Shown piece after piece: positions 12,043-22,900 of a DNA stretch of 64,000 nt. Below the pieces are notes generated by a model. The model did no database searches, had not been told where the DNA came from, and saw nothing but the letters and a program-made list of their open reading frames with translations. This stretch comes from Trebouxia sp. TZW2008 (lineage: Eukaryota; Chlorophyta; Trebouxiophyceae; Trebouxiales; Trebouxiaceae), in assembly GCA_002118135.1 (NCBI GenBank), contig BDIU01000286.1:186001-250000 (forward strand). Reading direction: 5' to 3'. Position numbers and translations under genes: made by a program. Positions within the stretch are counted from its first letter, which is position 1; every line of letters begins with the position of its first letter.

Positions 12043-13949
12043 ATGTCAGCTCCTGTGACACGCTTGGGTAGCGCAAAACATCCAGCGCTTCTCAACATTG
12101 ATCCTGCAACTCGATGGCTGTACACGCCACACACAGTCAGCGCTCTGCTGATAGGTACACTTGTCGCAAGGGTTTGCTGCCTGTAGATAGCGATGAAGAT
12201 TATTGCGCAATACAAACGTTTGCTTGTGGAGTGTACATATCCCGTGCTGTGCAGCATAAGGACATCGGTTATTGACTGCACTGTGTGCCGGTGCAGGCCT
12301 GTGCACCATCGTGTACGTTAGCAGGGTCTTTGATCCGCCCCCCGATCCTACAGATGAGCTGGCAGCGGCGCAGTTTGGCACACGCAACATCAAGTTCGGC
12401 CTTGCAGCAGCAGCCCTATCATACCTTTGTAAGTCACTCATTTATACTTATGCTGTTGGCTCAAGACTCAGTGCAGCTATGCACCGGCGCATCACAACCA
12501 ATCAGCATACTTTGCAAACCATTGGGCAGCAAGTCTTTGACCCCAAATTGCAGCACATGCCCACCATGATCGTGGTGGTTGTGCAAGTACCATTACAGGC
12601 TATACATGTACAGCTTACAAGGATGTTACTGTTACAGGCTACTCAACAGCTCAAGGGCCCTCTTCTCCCCTGGTCCGGCCACATCCTGCTTTGTGGAAAC
12701 TGATTCATGGGGTGATCGTGTTGTACCTCATGTCACTCATCTTCCTTCTGTTTCAGAGTGCCCATGACGCCAGACAGCTGCTGAAGGTGAGTCCAGCATG
12801 CAATAAAAGCCTTTGCGTGTGTTTCCATGCCACATGTACATGACTCGCATAACACAAAACACGAAGTCATTGTCATCTGATGATAGCAGATGCTCCAAAC
12901 ATCATTTGCTATAGAGTGCACAGCATTGTGCCAAACTTTGTCACACACAGCTTCTCTTTGCTCAGCAGTGTTCTTTGCAACACTCTCCAAAGCAACTGCT
13001 GACTACAGCAAAGCTTGAACGCCCCAACAGCCTGACTGCTATGCAGCATCTATTTCCCTCCCTTGGGGTTGACCCCGGGGAGAGAGCCTATGGAGCAGAG
13101 TGCAGGCTCTACATTCCAGGCGTTGGCATCAATTGGGAAACCATCAATGCAACCCTGTTTGATGAATTTGTGGTGGCCCACACTTTGGGCTGGTGGGCTA
13201 AGGCCCTCATACTCAGGAATAGTGTCCTGCTCTGGAGCTTGTCCATCTTGTTTGAGTTCATGGAGCTGACTTTCCAACACATGCTGCCCAATTTCAATGA
13301 GTGTTGGTGGGATAGCTGGGTTTTAGATGTGTTGGTATGTAACAACATTGGCATCATTACAGGGCTGTGGACAGTCAGGTATTTTGGTGGGCAGCAGTAC
13401 GATTGGAGAGGCATTAGTCAGCAACCAACATATGTGGATAAAGCCAAGCGGTCTCTCATGCAGTTTCTGCCATACTCCTGGGACAGGTTTGAGTGGAGAG
13501 TGTTCTCTAGTCCTGTCAGATTCATTGAGTGCCTCGTGCCCGTCCTCATATTCCTGCTGTTTGAGCTGCATGCCTTCTTTCTGAAGTTTGTGCTGTGGAT
13601 ACCACCACTGAATCCCCTCAACACGATCAGGCTGCTCATCCTGTTGGGCATGGGGTTGCCAGCAACCCGGGAGTATTACAATTTCATTGAGAGTGAAAAC
13701 CTCTCAATCAACAAGATTGGTGCTTTTGCCTGGTTGGGCCTAGCTTTAGCTTTTGTAGAAACCCTCGTTGCCATCAAGTTTGGGCATGGCATGTACCCTA
13801 AGCCCTGGCCAGCGACCACAATTGCTGTGTGGTCGGTCTTTTTTGCAGTCTTTGGTGTCGTGTTCTCAGGATGGTGTATCAAGTTTTATGTCATTGACAA
13901 GCAACACCTGCAGCGAAAGTCAAAGCAGGAATCCTTGAAAGACAAATGA
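12043..13949 (+). CDS. Phosphatidylserine synthase (base-exchange type)
   Basis: Integral ER membrane enzyme of the PSS family, known to make phosphatidylserine by exchanging the head group of another phospholipid for serine. Exons: 12043-12154, 12297-12428, 12638-12786 and 13047-13949, giving 431 aa with consistent phases. Family features: the first helix VSALLIGLCTIVYVSRVF, then VRPHPALWKLIHG, FLLFQSAHDARQLLK, LGVDPGERAYGAEC, the helix-loop NECWWDSWVLDVLVCNN.GI, and the aromatic run QFLPYSWDRFEW. Several further hydrophobic helices follow, and the C-terminus is a lysine-rich cytosolic tail. Length is typical. The presence of PSS rather than a bacterial CDP-DAG type enzyme is seen directly. 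It is followed in the same direction by SAM synthetase, which is linked to phospholipid methylation only by general knowledge, not by co-regulation shown here. Confidence 0.93.
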
Positions 13950-14785
13950 AGTATCAGACCATGTGTTTACTAACGACTTAGTATCTATAGATCTAACTTG
14001 ATGGTATGTAGACTTTTTACAGTGTCACTGGCTGATGGTCATGGCTGCCAGCAAATTGCCTACAAGCAGCTGTTAGTGAAATTATGGCATTATACAGTCA
14101 AAAGGCCTAGGCAGTGTCACAGGTTGTTTTGGTCCCTTTGAAAGTGTCAGGAGCTCTGCAAGTGACAAAATGACCAGTGGTGTAATACTCCCTGCTGTGA
14201 AAACATCAGATGGTTTCTCAGAAGTCTGTCTGCTAGTGGCAATGAAGCCAATGGCAGATTTTGATGTCATACTTGGCCACTTTCCGGAACTCATGCAGCA
14301 GTTTTGCTTGAAATGTACAGCAAGGGACCACGTGCAAAACAAAGCTGTGCAATGAATGTGTTGTTCATGTAAGCATGCGCCGTGCCTGAAATGCTAATCG
14401 TGATCATTTGCTTGTCAAGGAGCCGCCATCATGACTGCGCAGTCATGCGGCAATCATCTTGCTGCTTCAGCACTTAGTTTTGCTGCAATCCAACAGCAAC
14501 AAGTGGTGACTTGACCACGTCGACAATCGCAGCCAGCAAGTCACGATTGACCCGTCGTCGCACCACGTAGCTGCACGAGCACAAATTTGTGGCGTGGGCA
14601 CGTGCAACGCCGTAAAGTACAGACAGTAATGACCAATGCAATGCAGGCAGCGTTCAAGGTCCTGCCGCCTCGCCTGCATCGATCGACAAGAATCGTTACT
14701 TGCAAAACCGCGGAGCTGCAGCGGTGACGATATAGTTGAGCGAACCTTGGTACAAAGAGGAGAGTGTAGAGGTTGAGAAGGGAAG
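13950..14785 (+). other. PSS-SAMS intergenic region
   Basis: About 840 bp holding the PSS 3' region and the promoter and 5' leader of the SAM synthetase gene. The last 40 bp before the ATG are purine-rich (gagaggttgagaaggg-like). A 115-aa minus-strand frame here has no recognisable content. Confidence 0.45.
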
Positions 14786-17700
14786 ATGGCAGCCAACGGC
14801 CACGCCAACGTCAATGGTCACCATGAGATGGCTGACGACACTTTTCTGTTCACATCCGAGTCTGTGAACGAGGGGCACCCTGACAAGCTGTGTGATCAGG
14901 TCAGCATGCTTTCTTGCCGCGCTGACTGAATACCTTCGTCTATCACAGCTTGTCGTGCTCCCGCTCTACGTATCTTGATCGAAAAGCGGTGCACGATCGT
15001 CGTTCGCTTCTTGCATCATGGGCATCGAGCTTACAGCCTTGTTCTACGCAGGTGTCTGATGCTGTTTTGGACGCCTGCCTGGCTCAGGACCCCGCCTCCA
15101 AGGTAGGTAGCTGTCTTATGCTGGCTACCTGATCTTTGGATGCTGCTGATGTGCTTGCTATTGCTTCCTTTGCTTATGCTATGTACCCTCTGCAGGTTGC
15201 TTGTGAGTCAGCCACAAAGACCAACATGGTCATGATCTTTGGTGAGATCACCACTACTGCCAAGGTGGACTATGAGAAGGTCATTCGTGACACTGTCAGA
15301 AACATTGGGTTCACCAGTGATGATGTTGGCATTGATGCTGACAAGATGGAGGTACTTGTTCGTATCGAGGAGCAGTCACCAGACATTGGTCAGGGTGTAC
15401 ACGGTCTTGGCACCAAGACTCTTGAAGAGACAGGTAGGAGACGTGGCCAACCCTGTCGCCATTGTGCACTCCCATACCTTGCCTGCAGCTTACCCTGCAT
15501 TAGTACTTGCAACATTCTCTGTCAGGTCATTCATTTGCACCTCATGCTGCACAACTCCTGCTGCTCTTGGCACACCTAATGATAGTGATGCAGATCCTGC
15601 TGCTGTTGCCACATGTTATGCTTGATTTGACTTGACTGGACCTTCTGCGTGTACTTCAGCAAGTACTTCAGCAAGCAACAAAGTGTGCTGAATTGCAGGT
15701 GCTGGTGACCAAGGACACATGTTTGGATACGCCACAGACGAGACCCCAGAGCTGATGCCTTTGACGCATGTGCTAGCCACAAAGATTGGCTACAGGCTAA
15801 CAGAGGTCAGGAAGAACGGCACAGTGCCTTGGTTGAGACCTGATGGAAAGACACAAGTCACTGTTGAGTACAAGAAGGAGAACGGTGCCATGCTTCCACA
15901 GCGGGTGCACACCATCTTGATCTCAACCCAGCATGCACCAGGTGAGGCAGCCAAGGGGTGCTACCTTTAACACGATGCACAATGTGTACACAATGTTTAG
16001 TTGATGGTCATGCCATCATGAGTTGGCAACATTTGTGTCACAATGCAAGTTCTGAATTGGTCAAGACTGTCTGCAATGCCATCCCCAGCATGCATGATGT
16101 GTGATGCAATGGCTTTCCTGCTGTGTGATGTGAGTGCTGTGTTGGTGTTGATGTTGTGGGCTGTGTTTGACTGAGGCATTTTGTGTCTGCAGATGTGTCA
16201 AACGACAAGATCCACAAAGATTTGATGGAGCATGTGATCAAGCCTGTGGTGCCAGCTAAGTACCTAGACAACAACACCATCTTCCACCTGAACCCCTCTG
16301 GCAGGTAGTGTTCACAACTCAAATCACACTTTTTGATGGATGCAAATCACTTATTGCTGTTGAATGTCATTTGCATCTTGACATCAGCATCTTCATATCA
16401 GCATGTCATCTGCACTGAGCTTCTCTTTGGTAGCAGCTTTGAATTTGCAGTGTGAGGTGTTGAGCGTCAGCTTTTGCCATTCAATCTCAGGGTGTATTTT
16501 TGAGATGGGAGCTTTGCAAACCTGCAGTGTTACATGTTGAGCACAAGCTTTTGCCATTTAACCTCAGGTGGTTTTCTTGAGCCGGGTGCTCCTGTCTTGC
16601 TATGCTATCCTGCTGCATAGTCATATGTTAAAGTGGTCATGGGTTGCTGCTGATGGGCTGACTCCAATCAGGATGGGTTGGTGGCCCAAAGGGGTTTACT
16701 TAAACGGGTAACGCAGAGCTACCTGCTCAAATCAAAGCCCTTCAGGCCATCAGCTTGGTTTACAACTTGATCCAGGGTTGCCTAGTCACAGCTAACAGTG
16801 CCTGTGCACTCAGCTGATCTTGAGTCTGCCTCATTTGCACAAGAAGGGTGCAGCTGCTGCACAATTTGTTGAACAGCAAGACAGTCACACAGGCTGTGTC
16901 TAATTGCTCTTGGTCGCGCTCCAATTCAAGCTGTTTTCAGTTTCTCTGGAGGTGAATAGCATCATCCCAAATCTAGCTGCAAGCTTGTTCAAGACCCAGT
17001 TGTACAGTTGCTGTGCTGCTTACTTGCTGTAAACTCTGTTATGCTCCATCTAGTCAACAGTGCGTCGCATCCTTGCACATCTGTGCAGCTTGCACATGCT
17101 GTTTCAGCGAGTCAACATGTATTCTGTCTGCTGCAGGTTTGTGATTGGTGGGCCTCATGGAGATGCTGGTTTGACTGGTCGCAAGATCATCATTGACACA
17201 TACGGTGGCTGGGGAGCGCACGGTGGTGGCGCCTTCTCTGGCAAGGACCCCACAAAGGTGGACAGATCTGGTGAGTCCCTGATGCTCATTTCAATGCACT
17301 GACAAGAGCAGTTGTGGACTGTGCCTGCACTGAAAGCAGCCGTTATGTCATACATTGCTAGTCTGTCAGCAGCAGTGACACGGACCCCACCAAGGCTGAC
17401 AGATCCGGTGATTCACTGATGTTCATCTCAGTGCGCCTCTTGGTACTGTACAGCCAACGCTTCAATACACTGATGACGCTCGTCTCTTGTCACTCAGTTG
17501 ACCAAGTTCCTGTTGTCATCTTACTGACACTTGCAGCACTGATTATTGTGCTCCTCTTGCCTTTGCACTGGTGCTGCTCCTCCTGTCAATGCACCAGCGG
17601 CATTGGTCTTGTACTGACAATGCTGCTCTTGTCAAGGTATTGACAAGCACAGCTACAGAGGGCCTGGTTGCGTTGGCAGCTGATGTGCCAGAGCATCTGA

Positions 17701-18580
17701 TTGCATTGACATGGGCACCTTCAAATCACTTCACTGAGGCACTTTGAAGCAGCAGGGTGCAAATGCGATGAGGTCTTCTGCAAGTACAGTGTAAATGCAT
17801 AGTGGCACCCTTCACATGCTGTTGTCAATGCAATGAGGCATGTGCGTGACACTGCAGCAAGACACCCCCAAAACTGCTCATTCTCATGCGACAAGTCATA
17901 GTCAAATTGCATGCCTTTGTCAGTGTGTGTGAACGTTTGATTCATTTCATTCTCAAGCAGTTGCTTGGGCATGCAGGTGCCTACATTGCTCGTCAGGCAG
18001 CCAAGTCTGTGGTTGCCTCAGGACTGGCCAAGCGTTGCCTGGTGCAGATATCATATGCCATTGGTGTTGCGCAGCCCCTGTCAGTGCATGTGGACACATA
18101 CGGCACTGGCAACAAGCCTGACAGGGCTATCCTTGCAGCTGTCTTGAAGGCCTTTGACTTCCGACCAGGTATGCTGTTTGCTCATTCCTCATCAGCTGCT
18201 GCAGTTGATGCTGCAGAAACAACTGTTTTCATTTGATGGCTTGTGCAGCTGCAAAGAGTGCATTGTAAGCTGCATCGAATGCACAGCAGCTACAAGCAGC
18301 AACAGCTGCTGTTGTCAGATGATGCCAAAGCAGCAGTCCAAAATGTGCACAGTGGGCTCTGCATATGTTCAGTCAAAACTCTTGAGGCATGTGCAACTGC
18401 TCCTTCATAGGTGGATCGTTTGTGTGACTGATGTTTGATCTGTTGTGCACAGGACTCATTGCCCGTGACCTGGACTTGATGCGTGGTGGCAAGAGGTACA
18501 TCAAGACTGCTGCCTACGGTCACTTTGGTCGTGATGACCCTGACTTCACATGGGAGAAGGTCAAGAAGCTTGAGGTCTAG
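14786..18580 (+). CDS. SAMS: S-adenosylmethionine synthetase (methionine adenosyltransferase)
   Basis: Makes S-adenosylmethionine from methionine and ATP in the cytosol. Exons: 14786-14899, 15052-15102, 15196-15433, 15699-15941, 16193-16304, 17137-17270, 17977-18168 and 18453-18580, giving 403 aa. Landmarks are [17 protein letters not shown], the [12 protein letters not shown] segment, [56 protein letters not shown], and [19 protein letters not shown] across the exon 6-7 junction. The ATP- and Mg/K-binding residues of the family are all present in these motifs. It is slightly longer at the N-terminus than plant enzymes ([15 protein letters not shown]). The intron after exon 6 contains a copy of that exon's 3' end, and the intron after exon 5 contains an unrelated tandem duplication. 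Confidence 0.97.
16430..16600 (+). repeat. Tandem duplication inside SAMS intron 5
   Basis: Two copies of about 80 bp share 'tgcagtgt', then 'gttgagc..cagcttttgccatt' and 'ctcagg'. They begin near 16448 and 16529. Neither resembles an exon. Confidence 0.6.
17365..17432 (+). repeat. Downstream copy of SAMS exon 6 3' end with donor region
   Basis: The sequence 'cggaccccaccaaggctgac' and what follows, through 'ctgatgttcatctca', repeats the end of exon 6 ([10 protein letters not shown]) and the first bases of intron 6. The donor position reads 'ccggtgattc' instead of 'ctggtgagtc', so it is weakened. It lies about 125 bp downstream of the original. Confidence 0.85.
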
Positions 18581-19921
18581 ACGCCCTGATTTATGGACAA
18601 TTCGTGTTGTATCTGACAGTTGCAGCAATCGCCAGTAGTTTCAAGGATGTTTCAAAAGCTAGTGCAAGTGCCAAGCAGTATCCAGTATAAGTGGCTTCAG
18701 TTGATCTGGGTTTTCTGCCTCCAGAAATGTGACACTCTGCCAATGTATGCTCAGTCCAGCACAGAGTCAAGTTGCTAGGGCCCAATAAGTTGTTGGGGTA
18801 CCGCCCATAGCTGCCTGACCGGTTTTGTCTATGTATTCTTTTAGTAGTGCTGGTGACACTACTCTTGTGCGGCTGTGCTCAACAGCTTTTGACTTGATAT
18901 TTGATAGGTAGCTGGAATGCTCATGCTTGAATGTGTAATAAACAGCATTAATGCTGCCAATCTATGACCTCGTGCATGCTGTAGCCTCAACATGCGCTGA
19001 GCAAATGAAGCACTGGCCTGCCAGACATGCGGCGATTGCAACACTACGCCCTTACTCAGCCTGTCAGATATGCACAACTCGCTTCCAGCTTCGTTTTAAA
19101 CAAGGTCATACGTTGATGACATGTCAGGCGTCAGTTGAAACAGTACACTGCAACTGTAAGCACAAGATTGCTTACACACAAACCAACTCACAACGCCCCA
19201 TTCCCACAGCAAACATTGCCAGTCTATATCAGCAGCATTGCAACTGCTCCCAGCATGACCATGCATGACAAAGCAGCGCCAGCCGCAGTTTCTCTAGCAC
19301 CACTCTTTGCGTTTGTCGAGTTGCTGCTGGTATTGCTGCTGCCTGCAGGTCAAAAGCACCATGTCATGGAACGCTGACGCGTCGCTCACTCGTAAACCGC
19401 CTACTCACCACCATCAACTACAATGTCATGCTCTTTTTAACAGGTCATCAATAGGCCAAAGCCACCAGGTTGTGCTCTTTGGAAAGGTAGGACTTCAGCT
19501 TGAGGTTCGTCAGCCATGTTTTGCACAAACATATACAGGCGCTGGTGACACAGCACCGTCCAGAACTGGCACAGCAGGGCCCTGACTTTGCTGTCAGGCC
19601 GCCTCACAAATAAGGCAAAGTAAGGCGGACATGTAATCCAGTCTGTCTGAAAGCTTGAAAGGCTGATCCTGGCAAGTCACACATGCAGCGTGGATCCAGC
19701 AGTCAGCATGTCTCGACAGCATGTCAGGCTTCTGTGCGCAAATCATAAGCTTCAAGTCTCATTACCTGTTGGCAAGGTAAAGCCTGGCATGTGCCAGGGT
19801 ATCGAGTCCATCTTGTACGTGAAGTCAAACTTGATGCTCATACAATAGGGTCATACAATGAGCCTATGCTCACAGGTTTCAGGGTTTCGGCTTGAAAAGG
19901 CTAAAGCCTGGATATGGTTAC
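18581..19921. other. Convergent 3' region between SAMS and the GH5 gene
   Basis: Contains the SAMS 3' untranslated region and an unresolved 3' part of the cellulase. A candidate last cellulase exon lies near 19610-19460 on the minus strand: an acceptor with matching phase, then about 47 codons with several CC pairs, then a stop. Nothing known supports it. At 19765-19815 there is a downstream copy of the end of cellulase exon 9. Confidence 0.35.
19765..19815 (-). repeat. Downstream copy of GH5 exon 9 end
   Basis: On the minus strand this encodes IPWHMPGFTLPTG against IPWYMPGFTLPTG in the working exon, followed by the same donor-like bases. It lies downstream of exon 9 and lacks an acceptor. 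Confidence 0.8.
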
Positions 19922-22900
19922 CTGTTGGCAAGGTAAAGCCTGGCATGTACCAGGGTATTAAATCCAGCCCATAGGTGAACTGAGTGTTGTTGCCAATCAG
20001 GGCACCAATCTTCTGCCAGTTGAGAGACTCCCAGTCAGATGCCACCAAACCTCCGCTGTGGAAAGTGTCATCAGCGTTTGCATCCCACGCCCACATGTAG
20101 AAGCTGTAGATGGGATTGTGCAGGCCATCAGCTGCGTCTCCAATATTGTTCAGATACTTGACCAGGCTTGTCCAGAACGCCACGTCATTCTGCACACAAC
20201 ACATGCAGGGCATGTCAGCACCTGTGGTGAAGTGTGCGTACGTAGAAGCTGTAGATGGGGTTGTACAGGCCGTCAGCAGCGTCTCCAAGGTTGTTCAGAA
20301 ACTTAATCAGGCTTGTCCAGAGCGCCACATCATTCTGCACACAACACAGGCAGGGGTTCAAAAACAGCACTGCCAGAGCGTGTAACATGAGAAGCTGTAG
20401 ATGGGGTTGTGTATGCCATCAGCTGCGTCTCCAACGCTGTTGAGATACTTGACCAGGCTTGTCCAGAGCGCCACATCATTCTGCACACAGCACAAGCAGC
20501 ATCAGTAACTGGACTAGACAATGCAGTATCAGGAGTGTCGGTGACACATGCATGTCAAGCCACAAGGCTGCAAGCTACATCAGCCTAAGTCAAGCAGCAA
20601 CACTTGCCACACAGCACTGTCATAGCTCAAGTACAGCAGACATTGCAGGGTGCTAGAAAGGCAGCCCAATATTTGGCCCAAGTTGCCAGTGAACTCGCCA
20701 ATGACCACAGCAAAGATGTGCACCATTGTACAGGTGCATGAAGTGTTGCTGAAGTACAGTGTCATAGCTCAAGTACACATTGCAGAACACTGAGTCGCAG
20801 GACATCAGGGAGTAACACTTGCCACACTAGATCACCTGAGCTAACAGCAGCATGCATTGCAAAGTGCTGGATGCAAGGATGCATACATAGACCAACAGCA
20901 GCAGGCTTTGCAGGGTCTTTCCCAGACACCAGACAGCAGCGGATCCCACAGTGAGATGTGACAGATCAAGTGCAGCAAACATTGCAGGGTGCTATCAAGG
21001 CATTGATGTAACAACAGCAGCAAGCAACAAACATTGCTAGAAAGGGAAGGCAGGAAGTAGCAAACTCACTGTCTGGCCGAAGTTGACATTGAACTCGCCC
21101 ATGACCACAGCAAAGATGTGACCGCCAAAGCCCTTCTTGTTCAAGTAGCCAAAGGACTCACTCAGCCTGCAGGCAGTCAGCGGATGCATCGAGAATGTCT
21201 CCCCTGACCTTTAGATTGCTTGCAAGGCAGTGAATTAACTTGAGCCTTTCACATCGGACTGTTGCTCTGACGCTGCTTTGTCCATTCATGCAGTCAAGTC
21301 TCAAAAATGACAGTCACAACAGCTAGCACCCAACTGCTGAGCAGACAGACGGACAGACGGACAGACAGACAGACAGGCAGGCAGCCAGGATGATATACAA
21401 TAGATACCTGGCATAAAGGGCGCTGCCACTGCTTGTGGAGACAGCTTTGGTGACACTTGGGCCATACACCTGAGCAGTGAAGCAGCTCAAAATGTTCTTG
21501 TTGACAATATCAGGTTATTTTTGTCAAAGCAGGCAGGATCTCTCTCGCATTGGGTGACAACTTGCGCCAGTTCATCATGTGAAACATGGTAAAGATGACT
21601 CACATGGGATGCAATGATAACTCGCTTCAGGTGATTGCTGTCAGACGCGATACAGATGGGTTATACTTGGTGCAATGACAACTTACTGCATGTGTTAACT
21701 GTCAAGAAACATTCAGTCAATCTGATGGAGATGACTCACATGGGGTGCAATCACGACTTGACTCAGGTAGGCCTTGTTGAGCAGGGTGTTGAAGAAAGCA
21801 GTGGGGTCAGACAGACTGCCCAGAACACTGCTGTCTGTGCAGTAGCCGTCACCATAGTTGGCATACACTGGCGCTGTGGCCTGGCCTGCAGCACACAAGC
21901 ATAAATTGATCAGAAACACTGGGCTCATAACTAGACAAAACACATTTGCCATGCAGCATGCGTCTCGTTGCTTCCAAATGCTCCTAGCAGAGTCGCAGAA
22001 CCTCTGTAGCAAGTGTGATGGTGTTGATGCTGGTGATGCTACTACTGCTGCTCCTGATGCTAAGACATGACTCTCCATAGTCCGGTGCTTCAGATCTGAA
22101 GCAGGTAGGGCAAACGGGGTACAGTGCATGCACGATAGCAAGATAAGAAGTAACTTGATTGAGCCTGCATCAGATGTTGCGCATGTGCCATGTAGCATGC
22201 GTCACGCCCGCCTCACTGTATCTGGGATAGGCATGTGGGCCACAGGGGGTACTGTGCATCCATGACATCCAGTTTGTCATCACGAGTAATGGCAAAAACC
22301 AATTGAAGTGGTGATGACGACGATGATGAAGCTGCATGACTCACCTCAGCCCTGTATCTGGAACAAGCGGGTTGGGCACAGGGGGTACAATGCATCCATG
22401 GCATCAAGCTAGTGATCACAATGATGACAACATGATCAGTAACAATGACTAACTTATCACTCACTGCAGCCCTGTACCTGGAAGAGGCAGGTAGGGCACA
22501 GGGGATACAGAGCGTCCATGACATCAAGTAAGTGGCAACATGGAACGGAAAATGAGATGCCATGCTTTTGCTATAGCAGTAGCTGTAGTAAATGACCTCA
22601 TGCTAACATCACAAAGTGTACTTGCCAAGCAGTGTGCATGACTTCCCACAGCCCTGTGTTTGGAACAAGCAGGTTGGGCACAGGGGGGTGCAATGCATCC
22701 ATGGCATCAGTGTAGTGATAATACTGATGAGGACATGATCAGAAACAATGTCTAACTTATCACTCACCACAGCCCTGTATCTGGAAGAGGCAGGTAGGGC
22801 ACAGGGGGTACAGTGCATCCATGGCATCAGTGTAGTATGTGGCCACATTCTTGGGCAGAGTGCCCCCGCTGGTCCAAGTTGCACCGTACGCATCTGGCTC

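Noticed and set aside
19460..19610. Last exon of the GH5 gene
   Set aside because: Acceptor and phase fit, but the cysteine-rich peptide has no link to GH5 or carbohydrate-binding domains, so it is only mentioned as a candidate.
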